NCBI RefSeq assembly: GCF_017498545.1
Contig: NZ_CP071793.1
Span: 4,303,001-4,367,000 of the forward strand
Direction of reading: 5' to 3'
Source: Sulfidibacter corallicola
GTDB lineage: Bacteria; Acidobacteriota; Holophagae; Acanthopleuribacterales; Acanthopleuribacteraceae
DNA: 64,000 nucleotides
Position 1 is the first letter of the stretch. Every line of letters starts with the position of its first letter. Below the pieces are notes generated by a model. That model searched no databases and was not told where the DNA came from. It saw nothing but the letters and a program-made list of their open reading frames with translations. Shown in pieces: positions 17,386 to 26,353 of the stretch. The position numbers and the translations under genes were made by a program.

Positions 17386-19632
17386 ATGGATAAAGCGAAG
17401 TTGTTCCGCAACCGATACATTGTGCCGGCCCTGGTTTGCCTGGCGCTCATTACGGCCGGCTGTCAAAAGAAGCAGGATTTGATCGAAAAAGCTTTCGCCG
17501 GGAAAACGTTCGACAATCGACTCGATAGAGATGTGAACCAAACCGACGCGGAACAACCCGAAGTGGAAGACGATACCGACTCCAAGACCTCCGTCGAAGT
17601 CCTGGTCGACAACCTGAAGGAGCCGGCCGGCAGCTCGGTCTACCTCAAGACCGGCGACGAAACGCCGCCCGAAAAGCCGCTGTTCGAACACGATCCGGAA
17701 GCACCGGCCATCAAGCTGGAGGAAGCGCAGCTCTACGACCTGATCGATATCCTCTGCCAGCAGCTCCACACCAATTACATCATCGACCCCAGCGTGAAGG
17801 ACCAGACCATCACGATCGGCATGGTCGAGGGCGACACCAAGATGAAGACCAGCGAGCTGTTCGACCTGCTGCTGAAGCTTCACGACCTGACCATGGTTCG
17901 CCGCGACAACTTCCTGTTCATCGTGCCGATCGCCTCGCCCGACGTGAACCCGGGCCTGGAGCTGCTGTTCGGCAGCCGTCCCAACCCCAACCTGCGCCGC
18001 GAGGAACTGGCGATTCAGATCATTCCGCTCAAGTACATCAAGCCCAGCGAAATGGCGACGATCCTCAAGGATTTCATGAGTCCCTCGGCGCGCGTTCTGG
18101 AAGAGCCGCGCAACAACCTGCTGGTGCTGATCGACAAATACCAGTACATCGCCAAGATCATGGAACTGATCCCCACCTTCGACGTGGACGTGCTCCAGAA
18201 CAAGCGCCTCAGCTTCTACGAGCTGGCCCACGTGGACGCGGTGGAGACCGCCGAGAAGATGAAAGAGATCCTGGCCGTCTACGGCTACGACGAAGAGAAC
18301 GAGCGACTCTCGATGATTCCCATCGAGACGCTGAACGGCATTTTGGTGGTCGCCAACTCCGGCGAGATCTTCAAGGAGCTGGACTACTGGGTCAAGAAAT
18401 TCGACCAGGAAGCGCAATACGAAGAGGAAAGTGTCTTCGTCTACCACGTGGAATACACCACCGCCGACAGCATCGCCTCCAGCCTGAGCCAACTCTTCGG
18501 CTTTCAGACGGCCTTCGGCGGCTCCGGCCGCGCCGCCTCGCCGATCTCCCAGCGACGCACCACCAACCCGGGTCGCGATCCCAGCGATCTCAACAACCGC
18601 TCCGGCCGCACCAACAACCGCGACAACCGGACCGACCGCAACAACCCGGACCCCAACCGGGGACTCGCCCAGAACACCAACCTCCAGAACCGCGGCAACA
18701 TCCAGCAGGGCGAAGGGCCCGTCATGATCGTCGACATCGACAACAACTCGCTGATCTTCCAGACCACCCCGCGCGAATACGCCCGGGTGCTCAAGACGGT
18801 CCGCAAGCTGGACATCCTGCCCCGTCAGGTGTTCCTGGAGGTCACGGTACTCAGCGTCGAACTCAACGACACCTTCCGATTGGGCATCAACTGGTCGGGT
18901 GAAGACAACGAGGGCGGCCGTCACGACGTGGATGCCGGCTTCGGCGCGGTGGCGACCGGCCTCAGCAGCAGCGGCTTCTCGACGGTCTACTCCTATTCGG
19001 GTGCGACCGCATCGATCAAGGCCTCGCTCGACGCGGCCAAAACCAAGGGCTACGCCAACGTGCTGCAGCAGCCCCACATCATGGCCATCGACAACCAGCC
19101 GGCCAACATCTCGGTCGGTACCGACGTACCCATCGCCACCACGACGACCAACATCAACTCGGTCGGTACGGGCAACGCCACCACGCCGGCCTCCTCTTCG
19201 ACGATCCAGTACCGCGAGACCGGTGTCAGCCTGGGCTTCACCCCGCACATCAACGCCAACGGCGTGATTCGCCTGGAAATCTCGCTGGACATCTCGTCCG
19301 CGGGCGCCCAGGACTCCTCCGCCGAAGCGGTTCCCATCAGCCAGAACACGCTCGAAACCGAAATGATCGTGCGCGACGGGCAGACGATCGTCATGGGCGG
19401 CCTGATTTTCGACCAGGAAGATTGGGGCAAGGATTCGGTCCCCCTGCTGGACCGCATTCCGCTTCTGCGCCACCTGGTCACCAAACGCCGCAACACCAAG
19501 GCCCAAAGCGAATTGATCGTCATGATCACCCCGCGCCTGATCGATTCCGAGGAAAAGTCGATCGAGATCTCCAAGGAGTTCAAGGACAAGATCCTCAACG
19601 AATTCAAGAACTTCAAGCGCAGCAAATACTGA
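17386..19632 (+). CDS. gspD: T2SS secretin GspD (lipoprotein)
   Basis: Outer-membrane secretin channel. Start ATG 17386 (748 aa), with GAGGT 10 bases upstream; an in-frame GTG at 17359 has no ribosome site. The signal sequence ends in a lipobox LITAGC, so the secretin may be lipid-anchored. N0 (about 100-180), then N1-N3 ring domains; N3 carries a long Asn/Arg/Asp-rich insert (about 385-440). The secretin domain has VLQQPHIMAIDNQPANISVGTDVP, VSLGFTPHI and the closing VPLLDRIPLLRHLVTKRR. Here gspD is last in the operon, 194 bases after gspM, rather than first. Confidence 0.96.
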   Translation: MDKAKLFRNRYIVPALVCLALITAGCQKKQDLIEKAFAGKTFDNRLDRDVNQTDAEQPEVEDDTDSKTSVEVLVDNLKEPAGSSVYLKTGDETPPEKPLFEHDPEAPAIKLEEAQLYDLIDILCQQLHTNYIIDPSVKDQTITIGMVEGDTKMKTSELFDLLLKLHDLTMVRRDNFLFIVPIASPDVNPGLELLFGSRPNPNLRREELAIQIIPLKYIKPSEMATILKDFMSPSARVLEEPRNNLLVLIDKYQYIAKIMELIPTFDVDVLQNKRLSFYELAHVDAVETAEKMKEILAVYGYDEENERLSMIPIETLNGILVVANSGEIFKELDYWVKKFDQEAQYEEESVFVYHVEYTTADSIASSLSQLFGFQTAFGGSGRAASPISQRRTTNPGRDPSDLNNRSGRTNNRDNRTDRNNPDPNRGLAQNTNLQNRGNIQQGEGPVMIVDIDNNSLIFQTTPREYARVLKTVRKLDILPRQVFLEVTVLSVELNDTFRLGINWSGEDNEGGRHDVDAGFGAVATGLSSSGFSTVYSYSGATASIKASLDAAKTKGYANVLQQPHIMAIDNQPANISVGTDVPIATTTTNINSVGTGNATTPASSSTIQYRETGVSLGFTPHINANGVIRLEISLDISSAGAQDSSAEAVPISQNTLETEMIVRDGQTIVMGGLIFDQEDWGKDSVPLLDRIPLLRHLVTKRRNTKAQSELIVMITPRLIDSEEKSIEISKEFKDKILNEFKNFKRSKY

Positions 19633-19670
19633 GGAAACGGCCGCCCTCGGCGGCTCGAGCCCACCGTTCG

Positions 19671-19718
19671 AACAAAAAAAGCGACCGACCCTCCCGGGGT
19701 TTCGGTCGCTTTTTTGTT
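19671..19718. terminator. Bidirectional Rho-independent terminator
   Basis: AACAAAAAAA, stem GCGACCGA (19681-19688), loop, TCGGTCGC (19702-19709), then TTTTTTGTT. A-run before and T-run after make it work on both strands, closing gspD and the convergent gene at 19747-20646. Confidence 0.92.
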
Positions 19719-19746
19719 AGGGACGCCCGCTCGAAGCGGGCGCACG

Positions 19747-20646
19747 TCACGATTTGATTCCCATCGTCTGGGGCAGGTTCCTGCCCAAGTCGCTGACCCC
19801 GTTCAGCATCCGGTACAGACCACGGCTGCGCGGGGGTCGTCGCAGGAACAGCGAGCGATCGGTGACGCGATCACCCCGATTGCCGAAACACTGGCTCTTG
19901 CAGTAGAAGGTGCCCGCCATGACCTTGGTGGCCACGCCTTCCATGACGGTCGAGATCGTCGAGGCGACGAGCGCCAGCAGCGATTCCGCCGCCGCCAGGG
20001 GCACCGTGAACGCTTCCGGCTCGTCGGCGCTTTCGGTTTCCTGGAGAATCAACAGCACCGCGTAGAAGATGTGGTTGTTCAACTCCTGCTGGACCGCCCG
20101 GCGATGCTCCGGCTCGCGCCAGAACGGTGCGTGAAGCACCCCGCCCAGAGAGCCGATGTCCTGGGCCCGAATGCGGTTTTCCAAATACGCCAGCAGGGCC
20201 ACGCCGCTCTCAGGGGAAGACATCACGTGCCGCTCGAGTAGTTGGACCGCGCGTTTGGCCAAACGACGGTAGGCCTCGGTGATTTCCTCGCGCCGCGAAT
20301 TGCGGGCTTGCTGCTCTTCCTGCTTGCGCACCTGATAGGCTTTTTCCACTTGGGCCAGGAAAAACAGGGGTTCCCGGTCGAACAGCAGCTCACACAACAG
20401 CCGCGCACCCGGCGAGTCGTTCTTGACGAGCCGTTCCAAAAGCTCTCGGGTATTGCGGGGTCGGTAATGTTCGATGGACCGACACATGAACGTGCCCATT
20501 TTCCTGAAATAACCGACGGCGTCTTTTTGGTAGGCCGCGGGAACCTTCTGTGCGACCGCCCTGCGAACACTCGATTTCAAATCTGAAAAAATAGCTTTGT
20601 AATGGGGTGGCCAAGCATGGGCTCGGCTCGATGAATGTTGGCTCAT
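19747..20646 (-). CDS. Hypothetical protein, no family recognised
   Basis: 299 residues from ATG 20646 (MSQHSSSRAHAWPP), which has GGAG 6 bases upstream; the frame is open far upstream but that part looks non-coding. The first part (about 15-150) is rich in Arg/Lys/Glu and looks helical (FRKMGTFMCRSIEHYRPRNTRELLERL, EEQQARNSRREEITEAYRRLAKRAVQLLERH). The middle has AAAESLLALVASTISTVMEGVATKVMAG, a small-residue helix that could be weakly membrane-associated. A Cys pair, CKSQC, lies near residue 255. No signal peptide. It stands alone, convergent with gspD and sharing its terminator. Function unknown. Confidence 0.7.
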   Translation of the reverse strand: MSQHSSSRAHAWPPHYKAIFSDLKSSVRRAVAQKVPAAYQKDAVGYFRKMGTFMCRSIEHYRPRNTRELLERLVKNDSPGARLLCELLFDREPLFFLAQVEKAYQVRKQEEQQARNSRREEITEAYRRLAKRAVQLLERHVMSSPESGVALLAYLENRIRAQDIGSLGGVLHAPFWREPEHRRAVQQELNNHIFYAVLLILQETESADEPEAFTVPLAAAESLLALVASTISTVMEGVATKVMAGTFYCKSQCFGNRGDRVTDRSLFLRRPPRSRGLYRMLNGVSDLGRNLPQTMGIKS

Positions 20647-21341
20647 GACATGCTCCGATAAAGATCCAAAAATGAAGAGAAAGAGATCGCAACCAACGCA
20701 CCGGTAACGAGCGGCGCTCGGCTGGAATCCATCGCGGAGATATGAATAGCGGATCATTCGGTGGATGCGGCCGTTGTCGAAGGAAGGGTGCGGTTCTCCG
20801 GAGTCGTGGAGGGAAGATTCACTCGCCATCCACCAGGGAAAAAAGGGCCGGAAGCACAGCCAACATCGGGAATGAAAAGGACATCGAACTGAGAAGACCG
20901 AATCTACCAGCTCGAATATAGTGGGCCTGGGGAGACACCAAACCCCTTTAATTGCGTCATTATTACCTATTAATGACCATATTGAAGGCGTATCATTTCT
21001 TTTGTGACCAAAACCACGCCATCGGCCTTCCACGTCGGGACCGCGCGGAACGGCGATCACTTTTCAGACGTTGCCAGGGATTGCCAAATCCACGGCACCG
21101 ACCCGGCAAAACCGAACCAAGATCCGCCTCAACGGATTGCAAGCCAAGGCTTCCCTCCGATGCCGAGGCTCCCCGGCGGCCCGCAACCCGGGGTCTGAAA
21201 CCGAGGCCGAATGTGCTAGGCTTGGTCAGGCTTCATTTGGGGCCGTGACACGTTTGGCCGCCCTTGCACGGCTCCTCCCCCACGGATCCGCAACCCGAGC
21301 CGAAGCCACTGCAACAAGCCACCACGGGAGCCTCCTGCTAC
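20647..21341. other. Intergenic region, no gene recognised
   Basis: About 700 bases between two divergently transcribed genes, so it should hold both promoters. The stretch 20941-21000 is AT-rich with a small dyad around ATTACCTATTAATGA. No promoter pair I can defend, and no A-D family repeat. Confidence 0.45.
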
Positions 21342-22547
21342 ATGACCCAGACCAAGCTGCTTGAAATTCGGCGTTGGTTGTTCTACTGGTGTTTCGCCTC
21401 GTTCTCGCTGGGCATCGCCACCCAACAGACCTCTTTCTTTCTCTTTTTTCTGTTCCAGGTTGGACTGGCGGCCCGATACAACATTCACATGGCGGGCATT
21501 TTGGACAAGGGGCGCCGCATGGGAGCCCTGCTCCTCGGCTGGATCGTGGTCGCCGCGCTGATCGCTCAAGCCCGGCAACCGGACATGAAACAGACCGATT
21601 TCCACTGGGCCCTGGTGTCTTTTTGGATTCTCGCGCCGGCGATGGTTCGCGAAATCCAGTGGGAACGCCTGCACCGCGTCCTGCTGGTGCTCTCGGTTCC
21701 GGGCATCCTGCACAGCGTGTATTGGTTGCTGCAACCCGCGGAGATCGCCCACGCCCTGGAGATCGGGTTCAGCATGTATCCTCGGGCGGAAGGACTGGTC
21801 TCCAACGCGATTACCAACGCCGAGGGGCTCGCGATCCTGGCCTGCTGGAGCCTGGCCCGACTTTCCTCGAAGCTGAGCCCCCGCGAGCGACGCCTGATCC
21901 TCATCCACCTGTTGTTCTCGATTTTGATCGTGGTCTTCTCGCGCGTCCGGTCCGGAATTCTCGGCTTCAGCGTCCTGATGTTCCTGACGGCCCTGTTCTC
22001 GGAACGATCCCGTCGCCTGAGCCTGATCGGCCTGGGCGTCACCATCGTGCTCTCGATCGGGGCGATCGCTTTCTTCGGATTCAACATGGCCTCGATCGAG
22101 GAACGCATGATCTTGATCCGGAACAGCCTGAAACTCTGGGTGCAACATCCCTGGGTGGGCATCGGTCCCGATCGATTCACCGATTACCCCCTGGGAGGCG
22201 AAACGATCACGGGGCACCCCCACAACACCTGGCTGGGCATCGGGGTGGAAACGGGCATCGTCGGTATCGTGATCTACACCCTGTTCATCATCCTGCTGGG
22301 GCATCGCCTGTGGTGCCTGTTCCGCGATCGCAAGCAAAACCCGGATGTACCCGATTGGGCGATCCGGGCGATGTGCTCGTGTTTCGTCATGTACCTGATC
22401 TTCGGCATTTTCGATTTCAACTTCGCCGATTCCGAACTGCTGCTGTTCCACGGACTCCATTGGGGCTTGGCCACGCAGCTCTGGAGAAACCGCTTCGAAG
22501 AGGAAAACCGGGAAGAGAAGCCCAAGGGGAGAAAGCAGGCGGCGTGA
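21342..22547 (+). CDS. O-antigen ligase/polymerase-like membrane protein (Wzy_C family)
   Basis: Polytopic inner-membrane protein with about ten to twelve hydrophobic segments, 401 residues from ATG 21342. The Wzy/WaaL signature is visible late in the protein: HPWVGIGPDRFTDYPL followed by GHPHNTWLGIGVETGIVGIVIY, the periplasmic loop that carries the catalytic His in ligases. It would join or polymerise polysaccharide on an undecaprenyl or lipid carrier. Sequence alone does not separate ligase from polymerase. An upstream TTG (21264) would add 26 residues but lacks a ribosome site. No glycan genes adjoin it. Confidence 0.8.
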   Translation: MTQTKLLEIRRWLFYWCFASFSLGIATQQTSFFLFFLFQVGLAARYNIHMAGILDKGRRMGALLLGWIVVAALIAQARQPDMKQTDFHWALVSFWILAPAMVREIQWERLHRVLLVLSVPGILHSVYWLLQPAEIAHALEIGFSMYPRAEGLVSNAITNAEGLAILACWSLARLSSKLSPRERRLILIHLLFSILIVVFSRVRSGILGFSVLMFLTALFSERSRRLSLIGLGVTIVLSIGAIAFFGFNMASIEERMILIRNSLKLWVQHPWVGIGPDRFTDYPLGGETITGHPHNTWLGIGVETGIVGIVIYTLFIILLGHRLWCLFRDRKQNPDVPDWAIRAMCSCFVMYLIFGIFDFNFADSELLLFHGLHWGLATQLWRNRFEEENREEKPKGRKQAA

Positions 22548-22572
22548 GACAAGGCATTCTTTTCAAACGGAA

Positions 22573-22601
22573 TTCACATTTCAATAAAAGTGATGAATAC
22601 T
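22573..22601 (+). promoter_or_regulatory. Sigma-70-type promoter before pyrF
   Basis: TTCACA (22573-22578), 17-base spacer, AATACT (22596-22601), inside an AT-rich island (22561-22620) about 125 bases before the pyrF ATG. It lies just after the preceding gene's stop, so pyrF is probably transcribed on its own. Confidence 0.5.
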
Positions 22602-22726
22602 TTAACGTAACCTTTTTTCCGGCCACGACGGGTTCTTGCGCCAAGCACACGTCGTAGATGCCGAAGCCACCATGGGCGACCGTGGCGGCCGCTCTCAAAA
22701 TTTGTAGCTTGTAAGGAATACCGACT

Positions 22727-23611
22727 ATGCATTTCGCCGATCGCCTCATTCAACGTTGTCACGAACGGAACAGCCGCCTGGTCGTCGGCCTGGATCCCCA
22801 CTGGGACCGCATCCCGGCCTCGTTCAAGCGCGGCTTCGCCCCCGACGATTACTGCGGGGTCATTTCCGGCTTTCTCACCCATGTCATCGATGTGACCCAC
22901 GAGCACGCGGTCGCCTTCAAACCGCAGATCGCCTTTTTCGAGCAGTTCGGGCTGGCAGGAATGGAAGCGCTCGTCAAAGTCCTGGCCCACCTACGCGTGC
23001 GCCATTGCCTGGTCTTGATGGACGGAAAACGCAACGATATCGGCAGCACCGCCGCAGCCTACGCCCGCGCTTTTTTCGGACAGGGCGACCAGCCGGCGGG
23101 ATTTCCCAGCGATGCGCTCACTGTCAACGCCTACCTGGGCAGCGACGGCATCAAGCCCTTTCTTCAGTCACCGAATCACGGCATTTTCGTGCTGGTCAAG
23201 ACCAGTAACCCTTCCAGCGGCGAATTCCAGGATATGAAGTTCGGCTCCGGAGCCAGCCTGGCCCAGACCATGGCCGCGGCCGTGCGCCAATGGAACGAAC
23301 CGACCATCGGCGAGTCGGGCTACGGCAATGTCGGCGCGGTGATCGGCGCCACCTACCCCGAGCACATGGCCGCGCTGCGCCGCGAGATGCCGTGCTCGTT
23401 GATCCTGGTGCCGGGATACGGCGCGCAGGGCGGTTCGGCCCAAGCGGTCAAGGCGGCCTTCAATGAAGACGGATTGGGTGCGTTGATCAACTCGTCGCGA
23501 GGCATCCTGTTCCCGGCCGAGTTCGAGAAGACGGGATTCGAAGCCATCCGCGAAGCGGCCTGCGACGCCAGGGAAGACATCAACCGCATCGTCGCCCTGC
23601 GCGATCTGTGA
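22727..23611 (+). CDS. pyrF: Orotidine 5'-phosphate decarboxylase (type 2)
   Basis: Last step of de novo UMP synthesis: OMP to UMP plus CO2. 294 residues, the longer type-2 form. The opening NSRLVVGLDPHWDRIP holds the first substrate-binding Asp, and the catalytic charge network is DGKRND at 99-104 (Asp99, Lys101, Asp104 region). The later VPGYGAQGG is the phosphate-binding loop. AAGGAA lies upstream of the ATG. The gene is followed at once by repeat cluster A, with no ordinary terminator visible. Confidence 0.95.
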   Translation: MHFADRLIQRCHERNSRLVVGLDPHWDRIPASFKRGFAPDDYCGVISGFLTHVIDVTHEHAVAFKPQIAFFEQFGLAGMEALVKVLAHLRVRHCLVLMDGKRNDIGSTAAAYARAFFGQGDQPAGFPSDALTVNAYLGSDGIKPFLQSPNHGIFVLVKTSNPSSGEFQDMKFGSGASLAQTMAAAVRQWNEPTIGESGYGNVGAVIGATYPEHMAALRREMPCSLILVPGYGAQGGSAQAVKAAFNEDGLGALINSSRGILFPAEFEKTGFEAIREAACDAREDINRIVALRDL

Positions 23612-23627
23612 ACTGACGGCCGCCCCG

Positions 23628-24640
23628 AAGTTCCCGCATGTCGATAAGGGGCGTCGTCTTCGAAGCGATCCACCCGAGCAGTGCCCGCATGTCGATAAGG
23701 GGCGTCGTCGCTGTAGGTTGGCCCGCTGGGCCGACATTTCGAAGTGACTCGCTCGAGGAGTGCCCTCATGTCGATAAGGGGCGTCGTCGTGGTAGGTTGG
23801 CCCGCTGGGCCGACATTTCGAAGCCAACCAGGTCTGCAATACCCGCGACCTCAGAGGGGCGTCGTGCCCGGTGGGTTCAGCGGCCCACTGAACTTTTCGA
23901 AGCGATCAAACTACCCATCAGAATGGTCCCAGGAGCGGAGCTCCCCACCTTCGAATGAGCAATATTGTGGAAGTGAACCAGGCATGGATTTCCTGCAACT
24001 CGAGAGGAGCGTCGTGCCCGGTAGGTTCAGCGGCCCGCTGAACTGTTCGAAGCAATCCAAGTACACATAAGAATGGTCCCAGGAGCGGAGCTCCCCACCT
24101 TCGAATGAGCAATAACCGCCAAGCCTGACATTAGGGGTCGGTTAGTGGTTGTATTTCGCCCCCGGATCACTCGATACTGGCGTGCTCCGCTCTGGTGTAG
24201 CGGTTTCAATCGCCACCAAGTCGCTTCGTCGTGTCGGCCCAGCGGGCCAACCTACCGCGACGACGCCGCGCTTCAAAATGCGGGCACTGCTTGGGCGGAT
24301 CGCTTCGAAGACGACGCCCCTCCTTAAAATGCGGGAACCGCGAGCGTAGGTGGCTTCGAAAAGTTCAGCGGGCCGCTGAACCCACCGGGCACGACGCCCC
24401 TCTGAGGTCGCGGGCATTGCAGACCTGGTTGGCTTCGTCGTGTCGGCCCAGCGGGCCAACCTACCACGACGACGTCCCTCTCGGTATGCGGGAACTATGG
24501 AGGCAACGTACTTCGACATGGACGTGATACGGAGCGAGTGGCTTCGCTCATTGGTATTTCGATCGCCCGTTGCCTGGGTCGCTTCGTCGTGTCGGCCCAG
24601 CGGGCATACTGCCCGTGATCAACCTACTGCCATGGCAACC
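23628..24640. repeat. Repeat cluster A: converging hairpin units
   Basis: About 1 kb of units of the form CCGCATG-GAGRG/GTCGTCG arm, GTAG, 19-nt hairpin, (A)TTTTCGAAGC. Hairpins on the plus strand: 23717-23735 and 23796-23814 (GTTGGCCCGCTGGGCCGAC), 23875-23893 and 24025-24043 (GTTCAGCGGCCCGCTGAAC type). Hairpins on the minus strand: 24233-24251, 24363-24381, 24442-24460, and a decayed one at 24591-24609. Two modules lack the hairpin (23648-23672 plus, 24300-24325 minus). A direct repeat of about 43 bases (23921-23964 and 24071-24114) carries its own small stem GGAGC/GCTCC. It lies between convergent pyrF and the T6SS minus arm. Frames across it are chance. Confidence 0.9.
24487..24586 (+). 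repeat. 100-base dispersed repeat, copy 1 of 3
   Basis: A segment with the internal stem GAGCGA/TCGCTC, also present in reverse complement at 58899-59000 and 59205-59304 in cluster D. Copies are nearly identical, the third differing by two bases next to the stem. It is embedded in the hairpin clusters and ends in the same CGCTTCG box. Confidence 0.9.
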
Positions 24641-24668
24641 CTCTTCGACAGACGGGAACTCCTGCTTC

Positions 24669-24700
24669 GATCGCGAGACCCTGACGGATCTCGCGATCGG
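24669..24700 (-). repeat. Inverted repeat after the T6SS minus arm, possible terminator
   Basis: Perfect 11-bp stem (24669-24679 CGATCGCGAGA with 24690-24700) and a 10-base loop, a few bases past the stop of the fusion gene. No T-run follows on the minus strand, so it may be a weak terminator or an mRNA-end hairpin. Its outer side reads TCGAAGC, the same box as the neighbouring repeats. Confidence 0.5.
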
Positions 24701-24705
24701 TTGCA

Positions 24706-26277
24706 TCAATCGACGGCCAAAATCAGGTTGGGGAAGCTGTTGAACACGGGGAACGGCGCGCGGAACTGCAGCAACCGCTGCCCCTCGTCTCCCTGCTCCT
24801 CGCGAATTTCCGTGCCCGCTTCCAATCGGGCGTAGGCGCGCAGGGCCTCGACCAAGTCCGCGTCGGGGTGCAGCGTACGCAATTGGCGGCTGCAGCAGCC
24901 GGCGAAGAAGCGATACGGCAGGCTGTACTCGACCAGGTTGCGGGCATCCAACTTGTCGGACGCGGGAATCTTGATGGTGCCGAAGCAGGTCATGCCCAGG
25001 ATCGAGAGGAAATCGCGCTTTTCGAAGCCCGAGATCGCCGTGAAACCCTCGAAGGCGAGATCGTCGCCCTGATCCTTGCTGAACTCGACCACGCAGCCAG
25101 GCGAAATGGAGAGGTGGCCCAGGGGCCCCAACAACTCGGACGGCCAGGCGTCTTGACTCAGGTGGTAGATCATCACCAGGCCCAGGTAGTAGCTGGGCGG
25201 CGCGAAGACGCGTTGCTCCTCGGGCACGTCCGGATCGCTGACCAGGAAGGGGTTCAACGCCAGGAACAGCCAGGAAGAACTCTCCTCGTCGCGCAGCTTG
25301 CGCCACTTGATGTGGGCCGGCGTGCTGAGCTTGCCGGAAAAATCGCGGGTCATGGCCAGCAGGCGCCAACTCTTGGCCATGAAGATCTGCGGCGATCCGT
25401 TCAGCAGCATCGGCACCGAAAGCGTCTCGCCCATGCGTCCCAAATAGTGCAGCAGGTGGCGGTCGTCGTCGGTATTGCCGAAGTAATCGCAGAAGATGGC
25501 CAGATCCATCGGCAGCGGATCGTGGGTTTCCGGCTTCACGTGGAGCAGGAATACCGCGTCACACACTTCGCTTTTCATGCAGTCCACGATCGAAACCTTG
25601 AGGTTGGGCGTCAGGTAGCGCAGGAACAACTTGAGACCGCGCCACTGGCCGTGCAGCTCGTTCAAGGATTTCTCGGCTTGGATCTGCGTCATGACGTGGC
25701 GTTGGATCTCGTCCAACTCGTAGGCGACCTTGCTGCGTTTATCGCCCTCGTAGACCGTCGTCCCGAAGAAGGTTTTGAGGTTGGGCAGACGCAGGCTCGA
25801 TTCTTCCTCTTCCTCCTCATCGCCCAAATCGACCATGCTCAGCAGGTCGATCACCTTGTTTTCACCCTGAGCCGCGGCCATGCTCTGCACCGTTTTCAGG
25901 GCGGGGAACTCCGCCACCAGCCCGGCCGGTGACACCGTGTTCTCCTTGTTGGCGGCCTCGATGCGCTCCTTGGCCGACTTGATCGCGGCCAGCAGCGGAA
26001 TCTGGGCCGCAATGCCCTTGGCACTGAATTCCTTGAGCGAACCAAAAGAGAGGGAGACCTTCAAGTCGTCGACCTTGGGAAGGACCACCGTCCCGTTCCA
26101 GCGCGGTGCCAGATCGGAAAAGAGCTTGTCCCAGGTGTTCTTCGAAAAGGTGCGCGCCGTCAATTCGGCCCGTTCCTGATCGAGACCGGAAAAGTTACCA
26201 AAAATATTGATGTGGAAGGTGCGCGGCTCGTGGGACACCTGCGCATCGCCGATATGGGGTTGAATATCCGTCGTCAT
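24706..26277 (-). CDS. T6SS sheath-like TssB-TssC fusion protein
   Basis: 523 residues that appear to join two sheath-subunit halves. Residues about 20-110 resemble TssB (FHINIFGNFSG, then DDLKVSLSFGSLKEFSAKGIAAQIP, the TssB 'features of VipA' block). After an acidic linker (150-160) residues about 185-470 resemble TssC (IQAEKSLNELHGQWRGLKLFLRY, VSIVDCMKSEV, and a PALPYRFFAG-like block late). The C-terminal TssC handle, seen as RPHFQMEGMSVDMSLVSKMP in the true TssC here, is absent. A specialised sheath end or cap is one possible role; that is inference. Last gene of the minus arm, 76 bases after the regulator. Confidence 0.75.
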   Translation of the reverse strand: MTTDIQPHIGDAQVSHEPRTFHINIFGNFSGLDQERAELTARTFSKNTWDKLFSDLAPRWNGTVVLPKVDDLKVSLSFGSLKEFSAKGIAAQIPLLAAIKSAKERIEAANKENTVSPAGLVAEFPALKTVQSMAAAQGENKVIDLLSMVDLGDEEEEEESSLRLPNLKTFFGTTVYEGDKRSKVAYELDEIQRHVMTQIQAEKSLNELHGQWRGLKLFLRYLTPNLKVSIVDCMKSEVCDAVFLLHVKPETHDPLPMDLAIFCDYFGNTDDDRHLLHYLGRMGETLSVPMLLNGSPQIFMAKSWRLLAMTRDFSGKLSTPAHIKWRKLRDEESSSWLFLALNPFLVSDPDVPEEQRVFAPPSYYLGLVMIYHLSQDAWPSELLGPLGHLSISPGCVVEFSKDQGDDLAFEGFTAISGFEKRDFLSILGMTCFGTIKIPASDKLDARNLVEYSLPYRFFAGCCSRQLRTLHPDADLVEALRAYARLEAGTEIREEQGDEGQRLLQFRAPFPVFNSFPNLILAVD

Positions 26278-26353
26278 CCTAGTCTCCGTAACAGGTTGTT
26301 AGTGGCAGGGGTTGTCGGTAGTGGGCGGCGGGCGTGAAACGGAGCCGAACGGG

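Noticed and set aside
17287..19506. 739-codon antisense frame across gspD
   Set aside because: GC-rich shadow of the gspD frame; rich in Val/Gly/Asp/His as expected from the complement, with no domain.
23638..24520. Several 100-codon frames with 'RWPAGPT'-like repeats on both strands
   Set aside because: They are translations of the hairpin units in various frames; composition is unlike the neighbouring genes.
23628..24640. CRISPR array
   Set aside because: Repeats are palindromic but unevenly spaced, occur in both orientations and have no unique spacers of constant length; no cas genes.
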